Assembly: GCA_009617715.1 (NCBI GenBank)
Contig: VTFK01000153.1
Coordinates: 868,001-932,000, forward strand
Length of the DNA: 64,000 nt
Direction: 5' to 3'
DNA from: Plectrocnemia conspersa
Lineage: Eukaryota; Arthropoda; Insecta; Trichoptera; Polycentropodidae
The position numbers and the translations under genes are program-made. Each line of letters starts with the position of its first letter. The first letter of the stretch is position 1. Of the stretch, positions 1-12,701 are shown one piece after another. The notes under the pieces are model-generated. The model saw nothing but the letters and a program-made list of their open reading frames with translations. It was not told the DNA's origin and did no database searches.

Positions 1-719
1 CCTTTTTTACCGCAAGGCCATAAATTTTATTAAAAGCCGCTTTTAATTGTCGCTCTTTGCAAAAATGCAGTCGCGTCTCGCGGAGTTCCATAAATGGCTC
101 AAAAGTGCCCTGGAATTCGACATTGCACCGTCCTGATTACCCTGGCATGCGGTCTGTACGCGAGAGTGACGATCGAGCAATTTTTCCTGTTTCACTGACC
201 ATCACAAGTTGCCTGGAATGCTGCCGAGCGTTAGGTTCGATATAGTTGTAAACGCCGGATCGTCCTTTTTTCCCTCCTGCTTCTCGTCTTCAACATCTGA
301 TAAATCACTAAGTAAGAGGTTTTAAATCAATATTTATAAAATATTATTTTTCTCAGTGCAATCTTAGCTTTTTACTGGACACGATCTAATGTTGTTATTT
401 TTTATTATGTATTAATCATAAGCTTGTTTAGATCATTTCCAGAAAATCATTACACCCCATTGCTACCTGTGTGGTTTATTTTGTCATGTATTAGCTATTC
501 TAGATTTATAAATCTACATATATACATTGAGTATACCGAAGCTCACGGGACCGAAGAAAAAAACATATAATTCGTTTTAATATATGCTTGCTCGGGGTGG
601 AGTAGCAACAGCAATACAATTAAATAAATATAATATTACACACCGTATTATATTATGCCTAAAAAACTTGATAATACCAACAACTTTTCATACTGGAAGA
701 CTCTAAAAATATTTAACGT

Positions 720-803
720 AACCACACTAACCCACTAATCTAATGTATCATATACGTTGATTGATTACCCCGTTGTAACGCATTGGGCTCACGCCTGTCA
801 TTG
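720..803 (+). repeat. dispersed repeat E, most complete copy
   Basis: It joins two motifs that recur separately in the window: CCACACTAACCCACTAATCT and, about 20 bases later, CCCGTTGTAACGCATTGGGC. Related pieces lie at 23246-23290 (-), 24409-24446 (+), 51541-51575 (-) and 59922-59957 (-). The family is not one I can name; it could be the end of a larger element. Confidence 0.6.
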
Positions 804-1657
804 TATTTTATTTACAAATCTAACCATCATGACTTGACATGTTTCCTTAATGCATCATGATAGCCTTTAAACAAATCACTTTTATTCGACATTTCACATA
901 CATACATATATAATAGAATACATACGTATCCACACACACACTGCTTAATCGATATATTATTAAAGATTCACACAAAATGTTAAATGGTACTAAATAATAA
1001 AAAAAAACAATTATGGTGCACAGCTAAAATAGATGAGCACCATCCCACATATTTTTTACAGTTTCCCATAGCTATTTATAGCCGAAAACATCATTGTGTT
1101 ATACAAGCTCGTTGAGAAGCTGGATGGCCCGTGAAAGAGGAACGTTTCCAAGCACACGTTTTGACCGTGACGGGCAAGAATAAAGAACGCGATTGTCGAC
1201 ACCACCCTTTAGCAACTTTATATTTCATTAAGTAGATGCTACGTCGAAAATGCAATGAATTATATCTTAACGCTCCTAGTAAAAAATCATTACGATACAA
1301 ATACGAATACGACCCTCTCGTGAAGACTTTTTAAGTTTAAATGAATAACTGGTGATCTGGGCAGACATTTGCAGATGAGTAGCCCTTAGCCCTTTAAGCT
1401 CAGAGCTCCTAAGTAACTTTGGACAAATTGTTTGCCTAAAAACGCAATTTATAAATACGATAAAAAAAATTATTTCATGCAAAAATATTTATTGCATATA
1501 AAAGGTTAAAACAATAAAAATCAATTTATTGCTACAATTCAATCTCAAAATGGTTTTCAAATCTAAACTCAATTGAAAATGATAATTGGGACACCTAGCA
1601 TAATTTACACCATTACACTGTTTTCTTGCGTATTGGAAAATCACGTCATTTGGTGAG

Positions 1658-2310
1658 TCAAAAGAATCCTCCCAGATTTTTCTTTGCAGGCCGGAATACC
1701 GGCCTGTAGTATAATGTTGATAGATATTGAAGCCGGTGAACCGGCCGTTCAGGTTTCAGACGAATATGCGTCATTTCTTCAGGCCCTATTCCACCCATTC
1801 CACCCATTGACAGGAAATTTACAATGGGCGAAGAAAGGAAAAAGCCAGAGCTGACCATGGTCAAGTGGCAAGAAGAAATGTGAATAAGCAGTTTTAGTTT
1901 TAGTAAATCCAGCACGATCATCAACCAGCGACGGTTGGTGAAATCTTTTTGAAGAAAAATTCTCTTGAGAACGAACGTAGGCATAGTGCCTGCCACCAGG
2001 GCTCTGCCCTTGGCTGATCGAAGGCCCCACAGAAGACAACAAACAGAAAAGTTGGTACTAGGCTCCATCGGGTAAAAAGCGGGGCTGCGTCATTGACTAG
2101 TTAGACCTCCCACATAAGGCCTTTAGCTCCGTAAAAGGGCCCTCACCGGCGCTAGCAAACTGCAAGTTTCTTATAGAGTTTGAGTCCCGGAAAACCGACG
2201 CTGTTTGAGCGCCTTTTAGTGACCAATACCAGTTCATAAAAAATGTAACGTAAACATAATAAATTTGTTGAATTTCAAGGCTTGAATTGCGTCTCACTCG
2301 GCACGCCACA
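1658..2310. other. unassigned, less AT-rich segment with overlapping open frames
   Basis: This 650-base stretch has a higher GC content than its flanks and open frames on the minus strand of 136 and 87 codons. They overlap in different frames, contain no domain I recognise and no splice signals that link them to big bang. It includes a short near-palindrome (GGCCGGAATACCGGCC, around 1689-1704). It could be a degraded mobile element or a conserved non-coding block. Confidence 0.3.
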
Positions 2311-3039
2311 CATTAGACTAAAAAAATCACTTCAAGCGAATTTATAGCATATAGTTACGTCTCACACTCAGCCGTAAATAATTTAGAAAAAATAACGAAT
2401 AAATGAATAATTGCAGTAGATTTTTTACAACACGATTATAAAAACAATTAATTTTATGAAAAATTAGATAAAAACAATGTGACATTGTGAATTTTAGATA
2501 AAAACAATATTATAGTACGATTTTTTAAGAAGTTTGACAATGTTCTAAAAAAAAAACTAAAGATAAATCTGATAGATACAAGGTGTAATTTCATACGTAT
2601 ATTTGTGTTCCAATATGTAACTAGTGTTATACAAAAGCGATCAGCGTACGAAAGTAATTAATTAAATTTTGCAGCGGTAAACGTAAATAATGTGACGTGA
2701 ATCACCATCATCATCAGATGCTAATTTTAGAAGGAAATTTAATGCTTATGTTTACAATACAGCGAATCAAATACCTCATGGATTCGCTAAATCTAGATGA
2801 AGACTCGTGTATTAATTAATTAATTCACATTACTTTTAGAACAATTTTAATAACAGAAGAAAAATCGAAACCACTGTACTGATAACATGAAAACTGAATT
2901 CATTGGATAGAATGATTATTCACATCGATAATAAACTCAAGAGGAATTTATCAAGTTAATGGAATCGAACATTACACATATTAAGAAGATGGGTCAATTT
3001 TTCTCAGATAATTGGGTCACGGTTTTCGTCGGGCACATT

Positions 3040-3330
3040 TTCCAAGATAATACCTCGCGCTCGCATCGTCCAGAGTGCGCAATAAACTAATGGAAACGTT
3101 TATGGTTGTATCACGGTCGGTTTATTGAACAAGTTGTAATTGCGGAATGCCGACCCACCCCGAGGGGTACGCGTTCGTATGACACGACTGCAATGCAACT
3201 TCGCTCTCAAGATGCATTGTGTGATTTATCTGCGGACGCTGAGCTCTCGGCCACGCTCGATCGGACTCCGCAGCTGCGGGAAAAACGAACAATGAACCCT
3301 TCGAGAGAATCTTGAGCGAATAAGAAGAAA
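3040..3330. other. GC-richer island, unassigned
   Basis: Composition shifts from the AT-rich surroundings to a stretch with many CpG dinucleotides, followed by a short CAT trinucleotide run near 3333. An open minus-strand frame of 166 codons crosses it (3622-3122) but begins at GTG, has no recognisable domain and contains a poly-Met run from the trinucleotide repeat, so I do not call a gene. A conserved intronic regulatory element is possible. Confidence 0.3.
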
Positions 3331-5494
3331 GAATCATCATCATCATCACAATGATTTTTTGCGTCGATAGGTCGAATTCCGCCGTTTGTTTTATGCGCCG
3401 ACTACCAGAGACGCAGAGATTTTCCTGCTCTTTGAGATGCACGCCGCTTTGTGTTTGCGAAAGATGATGATATTTTTTGACCACATTTTCCGCAAAACTT
3501 CTAGTGCAAATTGTCACAGGTATTTGAAAGCTTCCGGTGTCCATAAAAATCGCTAAATAGTGTGTAAGAAAAATGCAAATGTAAGATATATAAAAAAAAT
3601 AAGCATTTATTATTCGAGACACTAAAGATCAAATTTTGGCACACTGCTGTTTATTCTATTAACGTGACGTTATATGACGTTAACACAGCAATGGTTCACT
3701 CAGATATATAAAATAATTAATTTATTAAAATTATTTTGATTCATTATGGAGATGGGCTTCGATAAATGGTTTACCTTGACCATGCTGTAACATTTTTTAT
3801 AAGGCTGCGAGATTTCCATACGATCTTGGAAGAATAATTCTCTTATTTTGTTTAATGATTACGCATATGAGGCATACAAAAAAACATATTATAAAATAAA
3901 TATATTAACAAACCGTTATTTAAGTAAATGTTTATGCTAATTTTGATACACTGTCAAAATGTATTTTTAATATTTAATTAATAAAAGGGAATACAAATAA
4001 TTTCAGCTGAAACACATTTAAACAAGCATAGCTGCGATTATAAACGCTAATAAGAAAACAATAGTTTGTCTAAATTAGCGCAATAGGTGATCAAAGTTAT
4101 GAACAGTTATAATTTATTCAATATTTATAATAGTTGAAGATTTCTAAGTTAACACATATGCCCAATTTTATTTATAAACTCGAGCAAGTATTTTCAGACC
4201 ATATTAAGCATCTCTGATTCTAGTGTACAATAAAACCGTAATAGGTATTACAATCCTATGCTCGACGATCATTTATAGTTGAAATAAATTGAAGTATTTA
4301 TAGTAAATTAATCGCCGTGCAGTTAAACTTTAACGGCTCAATTCAACTATCACTTATTATTTTAAACTATTAAAATCTGTAGTAAACACCTTTTACAATA
4401 AAAATATATAGTTTAGAAATATCGTCTTAATATATGACTTCAATTAGGAAATGCATATAATAATCTAAAACCAATAAGCTTTAATATGATGATGGTTATT
4501 GATTACAAAAGCAATATATAAAACAATAAATGTATATTTATATGAGCTTGTAAATCACGGAAGTCAATGGCAGAAACGTAAAGTTATATGAATTATTGTA
4601 TGGTATTGTTTTATGCTTTGTATATAAATGGATTAAAAATATATAACAATGGTAATTCAATACATGCATTATTTATGTATTTTTAACTTATATAAATAAA
4701 AATTCTGCAACTGCAAAGATAAATACATATTTTTATATTATTCATTGATGTAAAAATATTAATGAAAACCTAATTTTTATAAAATTTCAAAATAATTTAA
4801 CATGATAAAAATCTGAGATTTAAATATTTTTACTGCTTTATTCGGTATTTAAAGTTAACAATACAGTAGTTAACTGTACTGTCAATATAAAACTATTGGA
4901 TGATTGGCAATTTTGCTTCGGTTAACCGGTTAATGAGTTAATCAAAAAATTGAACATTACAGTATAAAGGTATATAACAATAAACGTTACTTGACTTCTT
5001 TATCTATGTTCATAGTATATATCGCTATAATCAAACTGTGCAATAATCTTTTTGCCACAAATATGAGATAAATTGAATTACGTGTGTTTTAGCTGTATCT
5101 TTATAGTTTGTTTTTTTTTTGTATTGCAGTACGAAAGATATTAAAAATATTTTATATTATATAAGTATTTTTCTTAATTCATAATTATAATCTTAAACAT
5201 AAAAATCAGATCTAAATTGATCAAATATATAATATATAAGTATTTATTACTATAAGTAATCAGTCAATGAATATAAAAAATAAAAATGACTATATTTTTT
5301 AAAGAAAAAGTGTCGCAAGACAATTGTGCACAATAATTTATTAATTAGGTTAGGTTAAGTAAGTAAAAGCATGCATAAAAATAGATATGAAAACTTTTAG
5401 TATAATAAAAAAATATTATTTTTGAAAATGTAATAACTTTTTTTTTTGTAGCGGGTTAAATACTAAAACTTTTTTATAACTATTTTAAAAATAC

Positions 5495-5575
5495 AGTCAA
5501 CCCCGAGATTTGGACTTCGTTATAGAAATACTACGTTATAGGGGGGACTACCATATAAAATTTGAGGTTAGATTA
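5495..5575 (+). mobile_element. DNA-transposon terminus-like sequence (Tigger/Tc1 type)
   Basis: TACAGTCAACCCCGAGATTT followed by a CTTCGTTATAG / TACGTTATAG repeat resembles the ends of pogo/Tigger elements in arthropods, which begin with TACAGT and a CGTTATA-type subterminal repeat. No matching opposite end and no transposase remains were seen nearby, so it is at most a solo end. Confidence 0.35.
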
Positions 5576-5611
5576 GCGTATTTTTATAAATAAAAATTTG
5601 AATCTGTTGCC

Positions 5612-5665
5612 GTGGCTCGAACCCGCGACTTCTGGATTACCAGTTCTTACAGATTAGGCCATTTC
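5612..5665 (-). repeat. tRNA-like pol III promoter relic (SINE or tRNA pseudogene)
   Basis: Read on the minus strand there is an A-box-like TGGCCTAATCTG and, 38 bases further, a near-consensus B box GGTTCGAGCCA. That is close to the spacing in a tRNA gene. Acceptor-stem pairing is not apparent, so an intact tRNA is unlikely. It does not share the body of the four-copy SINE family described elsewhere. Confidence 0.45.
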
Positions 5666-5763
5666 AACTTTAAATTACTGTCCTAATAAATATAAGCTTT
5701 TAATTATTTATATGTTTATTACATTATAAATAAATCACATGCATTATTAAAATACATATTGGC

Positions 5764-5809
5764 AATAAAATAATTCACATGACAATGTGTCATGTGAATT
5801 ATTTTTATT
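5764..5809. repeat. long hairpin
   Basis: Two arms of about 21 bases (ATAATTCACATGACA and its complement) separated by three bases. It is nearly perfect except for one extra base in the A/T-rich base of the stem. Could be a small MITE core or a structured intronic element; no protein is encoded. Confidence 0.6.
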
Positions 5810-6079
5810 AAATGAACCCAAAAATTTTTTTTTGATTTTTTTAAATTATTTTAAGGACAGCAACATTTTAATGGTATTTTTAAATTGCAACCATGACATT
5901 TGCTATGAATGCAATTCATATAAAAAGGTTTTAATGATCTCATTAAAATAATTCATTTCACTTTTCCGAGAAGATACGAGTTAAAGCTTTCAGAATTTTT
6001 GAAAAAAAGTAACAGAATAAAAATCTGCCACCGTAAATTTTTATAATTTAATGGACAATAAACATATAAAAGCACTTCT

Positions 6080-6660
6080 GGTTTAACTTTCGAACGCAAC
6101 CCTCGCCGCCAACGTACGAGAAGACCCGTTCGTTCTTCTTGCGTTTTTTACAACTCTGCCAGATACCTTAAAAATTAAGACCATTTTCACGGTACATAAA
6201 CCTCAAACACGCGTGCGTATTGACCGTAAAGCGCAAAAAGCGGATTATTCAAGCCGGGGTAGTGCAAAAATTTTACAGTTGAGCCATCTTCAGCTGCCAC
6301 CGTGGAATTCTTGTGCACTTCTCGCCCACCTGTTCTCTCTCTCTCTCCCTCTATAAAATATATCTAAAACGCTCTAGAATTTCGTGACTCGTTTCTCTGC
6401 CGGCCATCTGCTCTGATTATGGTCAATTTTCTACTTCTTCTGCTAATATAATTCGGCACCGCGCAAAAACCAAACCGAGAGAGCTACGATTTCCCACACG
6501 AGCGGGCGCACAAACACACAACGTTTTCCATTATGTGAAAACCGAACGAGATTAATCGAATCCGGAGCGGTCATAAACGAGAGCGGTCTTATATTGTATA
6601 TTTATTATATACGTATAGTTATAGTGCAGCTCGTGTGAGAAACGAAGGTAAATTCTTGGA
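6080..6660. promoter_or_regulatory. GC-richer island with CT repeat and TATA-like motif
   Basis: The segment stands out by composition. It contains a (CT)n tract at 6334-6352, which is a GAGA-factor-type site in insects, immediately followed by TATAAAATA at 6353. No open frame with a recognisable product follows. It may be an intronic enhancer or an alternative promoter; this is inference from motifs only. Confidence 0.3.
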
Positions 6661-7454
6661 CGGTGAAGTCATCTCCGCGTATGGCACGATAATACCGCTT
6701 GCTGAATAAAAGCACATTTTATTACGTATGGCGAGATTTCTCGAGCGATTGTTGTGTATAAACGTAGGCCAATGCACTATAAAGTGGATAAATATAAACA
6801 ATAATAAATATATAGAGCAAGAACTCGAGGGTAATCATATACAATAGAAACAAAAATTAAAATATACGATAATACAACGCTATTATAGAATTTAAGATTA
6901 ACGCATTATCTACAATAAAATATTGATACAGTTAATCGATAATGTTTTACAAATTTTATTTTACTAGTATGTTGAAAAATTAATATAAAGTACATTAAAG
7001 TAGTATAAATTAACCAATGTTTCATAAAAAAGAATAACTAATCTTATCCTAAATATAATATATTATATTATTGTTTGCAAAATTGTTGTATTTAATTAAA
7101 ATGCGTGAGAATCATACTGTGGTGTGGTGATCATCGACCAGGCATTAAAATACGCGTTAAAAGAGCAATAAACAAAATGCCATTAGTCTTTACGACCCGC
7201 CGACAAGTGAGGGCATCCCAAACGGACGTTCAGGGCCTTTAAAAATACAAATTCTATTGTATTAAATTGACAAGCGCAAGAATACAAATACAAAATGCCT
7301 AATCTTTATTTGTTTTAACTCTTATGGTTAAGCAAATATTTTAATCAAAAAAACGAGGAAAATAAACAAATACAATTCAATCTTTAAATCTTAATAATTG
7401 TCCGACGCGTCTAAAGAGGGCGATAAAGAAAACCTCTTTTAGTTAGATCTAGCG

Positions 7455-7696
7455 TATATAAGCGCATATCATTCACTTGCATTTAAAATCTGATATCTTT
7501 GATAGCTATGCCGACTATCGACAGAGAGTACATCGAAGAAGAACTTTACAAATGCACTAGAAGTGTTAGAAACAAGCTGAGAGGTTCATATGGGCACTTT
7601 GTAGTTTGCTATACAAACGTCCCAAAAAAAAGAGAGACTAAGAAGATTGAGAAAGTAGCCGCTTCTCTCTTCACGTCAACCCTGGTCCAGCTATGA
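7455..7696 (+). other. TATA-like motif and 62-codon frame of unknown origin
   Basis: TATATAAG at 7455 precedes, by 53 bases, an ATG at 7508 that opens 62 codons (MPTIDREYIEEELYKC at the start). The C-terminal part, KKIEKVAASLFTSTLVQL, has a degraded counterpart at about 14197-14262 (KKSKEAAAFCFASNLV, then stops). So this is a dispersed coding-like repeat, more likely a mobile element relic than a host gene. I do not recognise the family. Confidence 0.35.
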
Positions 7697-7918
7697 CATC
7701 CAAAATCCCGATTTTTGAAGACGAATGGATTCTTCAAACGCAGAACAAGAAAATATACACCATAACACATATTTGTATAGATTTTTTTAATTTTTAAGTA
7801 TATATTTTTTGTACGTAGAATAAACATAAAAAAATACATAGCGCCGGTAATTTTGAACTTTGAACTCCTTACGCATATATTATCGCGTTTCGCACTCAAA
7901 ATTTTTTTTAACTTTCAG

Positions 7919-7975
7919 TTAACCCTTTCAGCGCGAAACCCACCATATAATGAGCTCGTCATATCGCATGCTCTT
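7919..7975 (+). mobile_element. piggyBac-like terminus (solo end)
   Basis: TTAA followed by CCCTTTCAGCGCGAAACCCA and a CCATATAATGAGCTCGTCA block looks like a piggyBac-type inverted terminus, whose target site is TTAA and whose ends start with CCC. I could not find the opposite end within the next kilobase. Confidence 0.45.
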
Positions 7976-9773
7976 TAACAAAACCAGAAAAATATAATTA
8001 TCGATATAAGCTTTAAAAATAAATTCGTATTAATTAATACTAATATTGGGGCAAAATAATAAAATAAGCCCAATTTTTTTTTTCACTATTTTTAAATAGC
8101 ATGGCCCAAAAAACAGACTTAATATTTTTTTACACTGTTTTTTACATAAAAAATACTAACGCCACATTGCTTTTTCCATTCTAATACATACGCTAAGAAA
8201 ATCTTTAAATATCATTTAGTCCTGCAAGTCTATTTCAAAAATAAAATTTGACACCTCTTCTGAAAGCAACGCTGAAAAATGTGTACGTTCAGAACCGAAA
8301 ATAACAGAAAAGAATATATATGTATTATATGTAAATACTGATTAAAATTTTGTCCGTAAAAAGAATAAGATTTAAAAGAACCAGACAAATCTAGAAGTTA
8401 CCAAACTTTTTTATCCTTTATCTAATTAAATAGCATAAGTTTTAAAAACGTAATTAACAATTGTGTTTCAAAGTGAATTTGAAGTATTAAAGTTTATATT
8501 TGATAAAATATTTATTATACAACTTCGCCTATTGTGAGTTTTCAAAAGATCCCAATGTAACCTCAATTTTTTATAAGATTTTAATATATAATTTCTATAT
8601 ATCTTCTTATATGTGATACATACATATGTATTGCAAAAAACCCTTTTAAACTTAAGTCTTACGTAAAGAATGACATTCAAATGCCATAAGATAATTTACA
8701 ATCTATACACATATTTCGCAAGTATGACACAGTATGACTAATTGCTTATTACACTTTTCCTTAACACGTAACATTTTTAAATCGTCGTTAAACATCAAAG
8801 CATCAATAATAATGATTGCTCGATTGAAAGTTCCTTTTAGTCATCTCCAAACGAGACATGTGACTTTCGTTTTCGTCTCAAGTTAAGATCCTGAAAGAAA
8901 GCGTTGCAAGACGTTAATTATTCCGTCAGTAATAATCGTACTGTTAATTAGTCGTTTTCGACAGTCGCATTGCTAAAAAACCGGTTGCTATTAAATCCGT
9001 CTTCTTGTCTCAAAAGTCTTCGGAATAATTTTTTCAGTATAAATTTATAAATAATATTATGTTTCAAATAAGTTATATTCAAACGTATAAGGTTTTTAAG
9101 ACGTCGCGTATATTTTAAACAGCCTTCGATCCATATTATAAACGTTTGACATATTTATTTGGCTGATGTCTAAATAAGCGACAGTGTAAGATGTCCATAA
9201 ATTCCAATTTGTGGGCACCGTGCAAAATTTTATATTTATGTCCCACGTTCCGAACGTCAAAAGCTCAACATTTATAATTTTTATGGCAAACATAACCGTT
9301 TAAATGTAATGAATGTATATTTTGGAAAATTATTTATGCGCCATTCACTCTATTTTATATACTGTGCGTTGACGTGAAGAATGAAATTCGATTATGAGCA
9401 AGTTAAATTTAAAACTAATATTAAAATAAAAAAATATCACTACATTCCTAGATTAATTTTAAGATACATTTCTTAATCAAATGATTTTTATCTAAATCTT
9501 AAATATGACACATGTCATTCGATAAAGTTAATAATTCAGATTGACTTATTTTATAGACGAGAAAATTATAAGGTTAAATAAAATGTTTACTTTTATGATG
9601 GGATAATTTATTTTGTTGAGAGAAGTTTTTTTGGTATTTTATTTCTATTTATAAATTGACTGTTATTTAAAAAAAAACTGAAACTCGATACTTATTTTTT
9701 TATGAATTGCCATTTTTTAAAAATGAGTAAAGTTGTATTTTGTGGCACATAAAGCTCCAATATGTTATTTTAT

Positions 9774-10006
9774 TTAACCCTTTGGATGCTACATTATTTT
9801 TAAAAAAAATCCACAAATTCATTGGTTCTTCATATACATTATTTTAATTAAATTAATTTAAAACTTTATAAAACTCATGCCATTGTCATATTAACGGGGT
9901 AAGAAGTTGCAAATTAATTTCATGACTTCAACAGCAATCTTTGTTAACATTTATTTTACATAATGACGAACAACGATATATCGTTGTTTAGCATTGAAAG
10001 AGTTAA
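9774..10006. mobile_element. piggyBac-type MITE
   Basis: Flanked by TTAA on both sides (9774-9777 and 10003-10006). The ends are inverted: CCCTTTGGATGCTA on the left, CTCTTTCAATGCTA (complement) on the right, 11 of 14 matching. The inside has a small palindrome, AACGATATATCGTT, near the right end and no open frame. At 233 bases it is a non-autonomous element that would depend on a piggyBac transposase elsewhere. Confidence 0.6.
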
Positions 10007-10749
10007 ATGTTTAATTTAGGATTACGCAGTACAAATATTTTTTCTGAAATTTACCTTATATGTGTACTTGGTTTATGCAAACAATATAAATAATATATCT
10101 GTTTCATGAGTTCATAAAATTAAGGTAAAAAAACACTTATTGAAAAGTTTGATTTAAGCGCAAAAATTTAAGCGCAAAAAAAGCACGACCATCATCGTTT
10201 GAATTGTGACAAATTCTTAAGCTTTTCAGGGGCCGCTTGAATAGGGTTATTATCTTATTATGTTATAGTTGATAGGCTACAGAAATTACTTGGTGGACCA
10301 CCTATGGCTGTTTTAAGAGTTTTTTTACACAATTGCAATAATATATAGAGCATTGTAGTTTTCCTTGAATTTCTTAAATAGGTATATGAAATAAACAAGT
10401 TATACGATACATCGATAAAAAACTAATGCTGGCAATGACGCATTGTTTTTTGTTAAAATACATGTTTGTTTTATCTCTGATTAGGAAGCTCAAGAAGATT
10501 TAAAGTTAATTTAATAAAAAACGGTCGCTAGTGCTACTTTAATTTATAAATATATAATCTAGATCAATTTTTTAGTATTTTTTTTTAGGCATTTGCACGC
10601 TGAATTATTGAAATAACTGGTCAAAATATATAATGGCTAAGTGGGTTATGAATCGCATATCATTACAATCAGATATGAAAGAATGCTCTCTGTCCCATGT
10701 TGGCGCAAAAGAAAAATGGTCACCATTAACCATAAGCAATATCGGCAAT

Positions 10750-10787
10750 GTCTGGTTCGCGGTGGACCGTTACGCGCCGAACCAGAC
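10750..10787. repeat. GC-rich hairpin
   Basis: GTCTGGTTCG and CGAACCAGAC form a 10-base stem, extended by CG pairs, around a loop with GGTGGACCGTTA. A CATA tetranucleotide run (10796-10811) follows. It lies in two overlapping short frames that are probably not coding. Confidence 0.55.
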
Positions 10788-10950
10788 GCAATCTACATAC
10801 ATACATACATACATCGACAATTGCAGAGCTTTCAGATGGAATAACGATGCTGAGTAAAAAAAATCAAACGCGGATCTATCCCGCGCCACGCTCGCTCTGA
10901 ATTCAAATCATATTCAAATGGCGTAGACAACGCCATCCTCCGCAAGATTT

Positions 10951-10985
10951 GTCTAGGTCAGGGGTAGAGAGCCTTTTTGACAGCC
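10951..10985 (+). mobile_element. hAT-like terminus (solo end)
   Basis: CAGGGGTAGAGAGCCTTTTT at 10959 resembles hAT 5' ends, which often begin CAGGGGT with a CCTTTTT stretch. No opposite end or 8-bp duplication was found, so this is a weak call. Confidence 0.3.
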
Positions 10986-11483
10986 AAGGCGTAAAGAAGT
11001 GCTACTAAAAGACTTTATAAGATATTGGAGAGTTACACTAATCACACAACTTTAAGAATTCAATCCTAAGCATTATTTTTTTGAGGTTATAAAAACTGTC
11101 ATTGGGGTTTCTATAAGTAAATTCGATTTAATGCTGTCGAACCTAAGGTATAAAATTCCAGGATCCTAGACGATTTACGATAGTTATGAATCCCGTGATA
11201 AGTAAACTATACATAATCTAATAAAATTATATGCAACGATTTTTATTTGTCAAAAAAAAGTTCGATATTTATATAAAATAATTGAAGCAACGCTTAAAAA
11301 AAGTACCGTATTTCATTTTATATTATAACAGACAGTGCAACTGTCATGGTAGGCGATGAAAAACTTTTCACGTCAGAACACCATTTATGAATCGGTCAGA
11401 AATTTTCTGAAGTACTTCACAAAAAGTTTCCAACTCTAATTTAAAAATCATGTTCTGAAAAAAAGGCTCAAAAGAAATATACT

Positions 11484-12701
11484 TAGGGCATCCAAATACC
11501 CGGCTAAAAGCATTAACCGGTCCTCGTATATTTTTCCTTAAATTAACCGGGTAACCGATTCGGTTCCGGTTAATTTTTGTCAACTATTATACACCGTAAT
11601 AATTTAAATTATAAACTAAAATATTCGATTTTCGTGTTTTGCTCAAACAGTATTTAAAAATGTTTGAATAGAAAATTATAATATAACAAATGAATAATTG
11701 TTATTATTTTATTTATATATATTCCTGCACACACACAGGGACGACATTCCAGTTTTTCAGAGGGGGGGGGGGAAGTAGGCCAGTCGGTCAGTATGTGTTT
11801 TTTAATATTGCTATTTTCCTAAGATTCATAGTATTTCATTAAATAACATGTATTTTTTGGCCAAATTCAAGGGGGAGTGGGTGAAAACGCATGGTTTGTC
11901 TAGCGAATCGATTGAAGCATATCTAAACGAAATTTTGATCAACAGGAGAGCGCAATAAACAATTATCCCTTCTTAGAAGTCAAAAATCCATGTCAAAAAC
12001 AATAAAATCATGTCAGCGCCGTCGCAGTGGGAACGCTTGTTACGAGCGTTCACACGATTTTATTGCTTTTGACGTGGATTTTTGACTTCTGAGAAATGAT
12101 AATTGTTTTTGCGCTCTCCTATTGACCAAAATTCGATTTGAATATACTTTGACCAATACTCTCATATCAGAAGTTAGTAGTAATATCAAGAAAAAATTTC
12201 ATTGCAGTATTAAAAAAATCTGTTTTAATAAAAAAAAAATTGGTTGATGTTTACATCTCTTGCCAGAGAGCTAAACATCAACGAATTAATAATGAACGAT
12301 CGAGACTCTTAATGATCATAAATCACTAACTGTAAATAATAACAATATACTTGAATGTCGTTTTTTTGTGTACGACCGTCCTCCGAGTATGCCGTGTGTA
12401 CTTTGAGCAAATACTACTGAAATGTGTCATAAAACTTACATTATGAAACAACACTTTCGGACTGTTAAAGAGATATTTGCTGTCCCTTCTATACACGGCT
12501 CTCACTACCCACTTAATCTCTAAATGCGTTTGGTGAAATAGAAGAATAGGCGGAGAATTTTGAACCTTCAAATCATATGGAGAAATAAAATATTATATTG
12601 ATATTAAAAGAACCGATTACCCGTTAAGAATAACAGGGTATTCAGTTATTTCAAAAACGTTTGGGTACCCGGTTCTGGTTCTACCCGGGTCGAAAGCCCT
12701 A
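11484..12701. mobile_element. non-autonomous hAT element with intact target duplication
   Basis: The 1218-base unit begins TAGGGC and ends GCCCTA and is flanked on both sides by the same 8 bases, AATATACT (11476-11483 and 12702-12709), the duplication length typical of hAT. Subterminal regions carry repeated CCGGGT/AACCGG motifs at both ends. The interior holds a MITE A copy (11913-12150) and a G run at 11762-11771 but no transposase I can recognise. An 81-codon minus-strand frame (12571-12326) is inside; no BED finger or RNase-H motif is visible in it. Confidence 0.7.
11913..12150. mobile_element. MITE family A, copy 1 (foldback), nested in the hAT element
   Basis: Long palindromic element. 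The outer arms carry AATTTTG and GGAGAGCGC; the inner arms carry ACAATTATCCCTTCT, AGAAGTCAAAAAT and a CAATAAAATC block, around a GC-rich centre with CAGTGGGAACGC. The opposite arm has the same blocks in reverse complement. Copies 2 and 3 at 45146-45345 and 56101-56313 share all blocks. Confidence 0.75.

Noticed and set aside
3122..3622. 166-codon minus-strand open frame
   Set aside because: It begins at GTG, includes a poly-Met run made by a CAT microsatellite, has no domain, and no splice sites connect it to big bang.
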